Shown: positions 5,378 through 6,793 of the stretch, one piece after another | Layout: every line of letters begins with the position of its first letter | Numbering within the stretch: the stretch's first letter is position 1 | Program-made: the position numbers and the translations under genes | The notes under the pieces: generated by a model | Told to the model about the DNA's origin: nothing | Database searches by the model: none | Seen by the model: only the letters and a program-made list of their open reading frames with translations | Assembly: GCA_030598425.1 (NCBI GenBank) | Contig: JAUVPY010000142.1 | Coordinates: 1 to 6,793, forward strand | Direction: 5' to 3' | DNA: 6,793 bases | Source of the DNA: Anaerolineae bacterium | GTDB lineage: Bacteria > Chloroflexota > Anaerolineae > 4572-78 > NAK82

Positions 5378-6477
5378 CTTCTTTCCCCACTGATTGGCTC
5401 AGATAAGCCTCGATGAAATCATCCAGCCGACCGTCGAGTACTGCCTCCGCGTTGCCTACTTCGTGGTCCGTCCGGTGATCTTTCACCATCTTGTAGGGAT
5501 GCAAGACGTAAGACCGGATTTGATTGCCCCACCCGGCCTCAATGTGTTCCCCTTTGAGTTGGGCCTGCTCCTCTTCTCGCTTCTGCCGCTCTAGCTCGTA
5601 GAGGCGACCCCGCAGGATTCGCATCGCCACTTCACGGTTCTGCGCTTGCGAGCGCTCATTCTGACATTGTACGACAATGCCGGTCGGCTCGTGAGTGATG
5701 CGAACAGCGGTCGCGTTCTTCTGCACGTGCTGCCCGCCTGCTCCCGACGATCTGTACACATCTATCCTGAGATCATCGGGGTTGACGTTGATCTCGATAT
5801 CATCCTCAATGTCAGGCATCACCTCTACCAGGGCAAACGAGGTGTGGCGCCGGTGGGCCGCGTCGAAGGGCGAAAGACGCACCAATCGATGCACACCTCG
5901 CTCTGGCTTAAGATAACCATAGGCCCAGACGCCGCGCATCAACGCCGTTACGCTCTTCAGCCCTGCCTCTTCGCCGGCCGTAGAATCTAGGAGTTCGGTC
6001 TGGTAGCCACTGGCTTCGGCCCAGCGCAGGTACATGCGGAGCAACATCTGTGCCCAGTCCTGGCTCTCAGTGCCACCAGCCCCTGCGTGAATAGACAGAA
6101 GGGCATCATCCCGATCGTGCTTGCCCGAGAGACGCAATTGGAACTCCAGCCTTTCCAGTTTGGGTTCTATCTCCTCGACCTCGGCAAGCAATTCGCTGGT
6201 TATTGACTCGTCCTCTTCTGACTCGGCCAAATCGAGCAGGTCGAGAGCATCGGTCACCCGATCGCTCAGATTACGCCAGGTTGCGACCTCATCCTGCAAG
6301 CTCGACAGGCGGCGCATGTGCGCCTGCGCGCTTGACTGATCATTCCAAAAGTCCGGGGCCGCGGACTCTTTTTCAAGCCTTTCGATCTCTTTCTCTTTTC
6401 CGGCTACGTCAAAGACGCACCAGGATTTCACCGATCCGCTCATTCAGATCGGTAAGTCTCGCGCGAAGTTGTTCCAT
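5373..6477 (-). CDS. prfB: Peptide chain release factor 2 (RF2), with programmed +1 frameshift
   Basis: RF2 recognises UGA and UAA stop codons in the ribosome and triggers peptide release. Translation starts at the ATG at 6477 ([16 protein letters not shown]), preceded by a good Shine-Dalgarno site. After Leu22 (CUU) comes an in-frame UGA (6411-6409); slipping one base forward continues with GAC GTA GCC (Asp-Val-Ala) to the TAG at 5375-5373. The shifted product is 367 residues, close to the 365 of E. coli RF2. Domain 1 is the acidic helical N-terminal region. SPF at 202-204 is the stop-codon recognition tripeptide that separates RF2 from RF1. GGQ at 247-249, in SSGAGGQHV, is the peptidyl-tRNA hydrolysis motif. 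[12 protein letters not shown] is also conserved. The gene follows ftsY by 17 bases and is probably co-transcribed with it. Expression should be autoregulated, since low RF2 favours the shift over stopping. A call starting at the internal ATG at 6443 would replace the true first 22 residues with 11 wrong ones. It is not a pseudogene. Confidence 0.97.
6408..6421 (-). promoter_or_regulatory. prfB: Programmed +1 ribosomal frameshift site of prfB
   Basis: The minus strand reads CUU UGA C at 6414-6408, the same slippery heptamer as in most bacterial prfB genes. The P-site tRNA-Leu slips from CUU to UUU and the next codon becomes GAC. Three bases upstream of CUU is GGUG (6421-6418), where E. coli has the stimulatory AGGGGG. 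Here the internal Shine-Dalgarno-like element is weaker but in the expected place. Confidence 0.93.
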
Positions 6478-6483
6478 ATCCGT

Positions 6484-6490
6484 TCACCTC
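6484..6490 (-). promoter_or_regulatory. Shine-Dalgarno site that fixes the prfB start
   Basis: GAGGTGA on the minus strand lies six bases before the ATG at 6477, within the 17-base gap after ftsY. It supports 6477 over the internal ATG at 6443, which has no such site and is out of frame with the conserved N-terminus. Confidence 0.8.
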
Positions 6491-6494
6491 ACTC

Positions 6495-6793
6495 CTATGT
6501 CTCAAACAAACCATCCACAAAAGCCTGGGGGTCAAATTCCGTCAGGTCTTCTAATCCTTCGCCGGTACCCACAAAACGAACCGGCACGCCCAACTCACGG
6601 GAGATGGCAAAGACAACGCCTCCCTTAGCTGTTCCGTCAAGTTTGGCCAGCACCACACCTGTCACACCGACACTCTCTTTGAAATACCGGGCTTGGTTGA
6701 GGGCGTTTTGACCGGTGGTAGCATCCAGTACCAGCAGGGTCTCGTGCGGGGCATCGTGAACCTGCTTGGCTGCAATGCCCCGGATCTTCTCCA
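6495..6793 (-). CDS. ftsY: Signal recognition particle receptor FtsY, C-terminal part (runs off the right edge)
   Basis: Only the last 98 residues are present, ending at the TAG at 6497-6495. They form the end of the SRP-type GTPase (NG) domain that docks ribosome-SRP complexes at the membrane for co-translational insertion. Visible motifs are [11 protein letters not shown] (20-30 of the fragment), the G4 guanine-specificity motif AKLD (49-52) running into DGTAKGG (52-58), and the closing loop GTGEGLEDL (75-83), then [17 protein letters not shown] and DGTAKGG are typical of FtsY; Ffh usually has a different version (DGDARGG). The first G4 position is Ala rather than the usual Thr. prfB follows 17 bases downstream on the same strand, suggesting one operon. 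The N-terminal acidic region and P-loop lie outside the window. Confidence 0.95.
   Translation of the reverse strand, partial: EKIRGIAAKQVHDAPHETLLVLDATTGQNALNQARYFKESVGVTGVVLAKLDGTAKGGVVFAISRELGVPVRFVGTGEGLEDLTEFDPQAFVDGLFET

Noticed and set aside
6409..6411. UGA in prfB as a selenocysteine codon
   Set aside because: It occurs at the known RF2 frameshift site, and the conserved protein continues in the +1 frame, not in the zero frame.
5373..6477. prfB as a frameshifted pseudogene or sequencing error
   Set aside because: The break is exactly the conserved CUU-UGA-C recoding site at the usual place near the N-terminus, and both sides match RF2, with intact SPF and GGQ motifs.

Overview
The window holds parts or all of five genes in two blocks that point at each other. 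Nothing identifies the organism directly. The mid-to-high GC content, two large multi-membrane GT-C enzymes in tandem, a cytoplasmic histidine kinase with several GAF domains, and a heptanucleotide repeat array inside a gene would all fit an environmental bacterium of the Chloroflexota (Anaerolineae-like) type. That placement is inference. No rRNA, tRNA, transposase or CRISPR array was seen.

Left block, minus strand (1-2078): a complete 554-residue glycosyltransferase family 39 / ArnT-like membrane protein is followed, with a 4-base ATGA overlap, by the start of a YfhO-like GT-C membrane protein that runs off the left edge. The pair looks like a translationally coupled operon for adding sugars to lipids, polymers or proteins outside the membrane. 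The first gene carries 15 tandem heptamers (1333-1437), read through as a 35-residue polar loop. It also carries two adjacent inverted repeats (1045-1083) in another hydrophilic loop. A TAGAAT box placed so that transcription could begin at the ATG suggests a leaderless mRNA.

Centre (2079-5365): a 194-base divergent promoter region has extended -10 boxes on both strands. It is followed on the plus strand by a 1030-residue soluble sensor kinase built as four GAF-type modules with a spacing of about 169 residues, then PAS, HisKA and HATPase_c. No response regulator gene is present in the window.

Right block, minus strand (5373-6793): the 3' end of ftsY (signal recognition particle receptor) is followed 17 bases later by prfB (peptide chain release factor 2). 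prfB starts at 6477. Its reading frame is interrupted at codon 23 by an in-frame UGA in the classical CUU-UGA-C programmed +1 frameshift site, and the shifted product is 367 residues. A gene call starting at the internal ATG at 6443 would have a wrong N-terminus. The kinase and prfB end tail to tail only 7 bases apart, and both stop codons lie inside one perfect palindrome.

The strongest observations are the prfB recoding site, the in-frame heptamer array in the glycosyltransferase, the palindrome shared by the convergent stop codons, and the regular modular build of the kinase. I did not find a convincing wholly new system.
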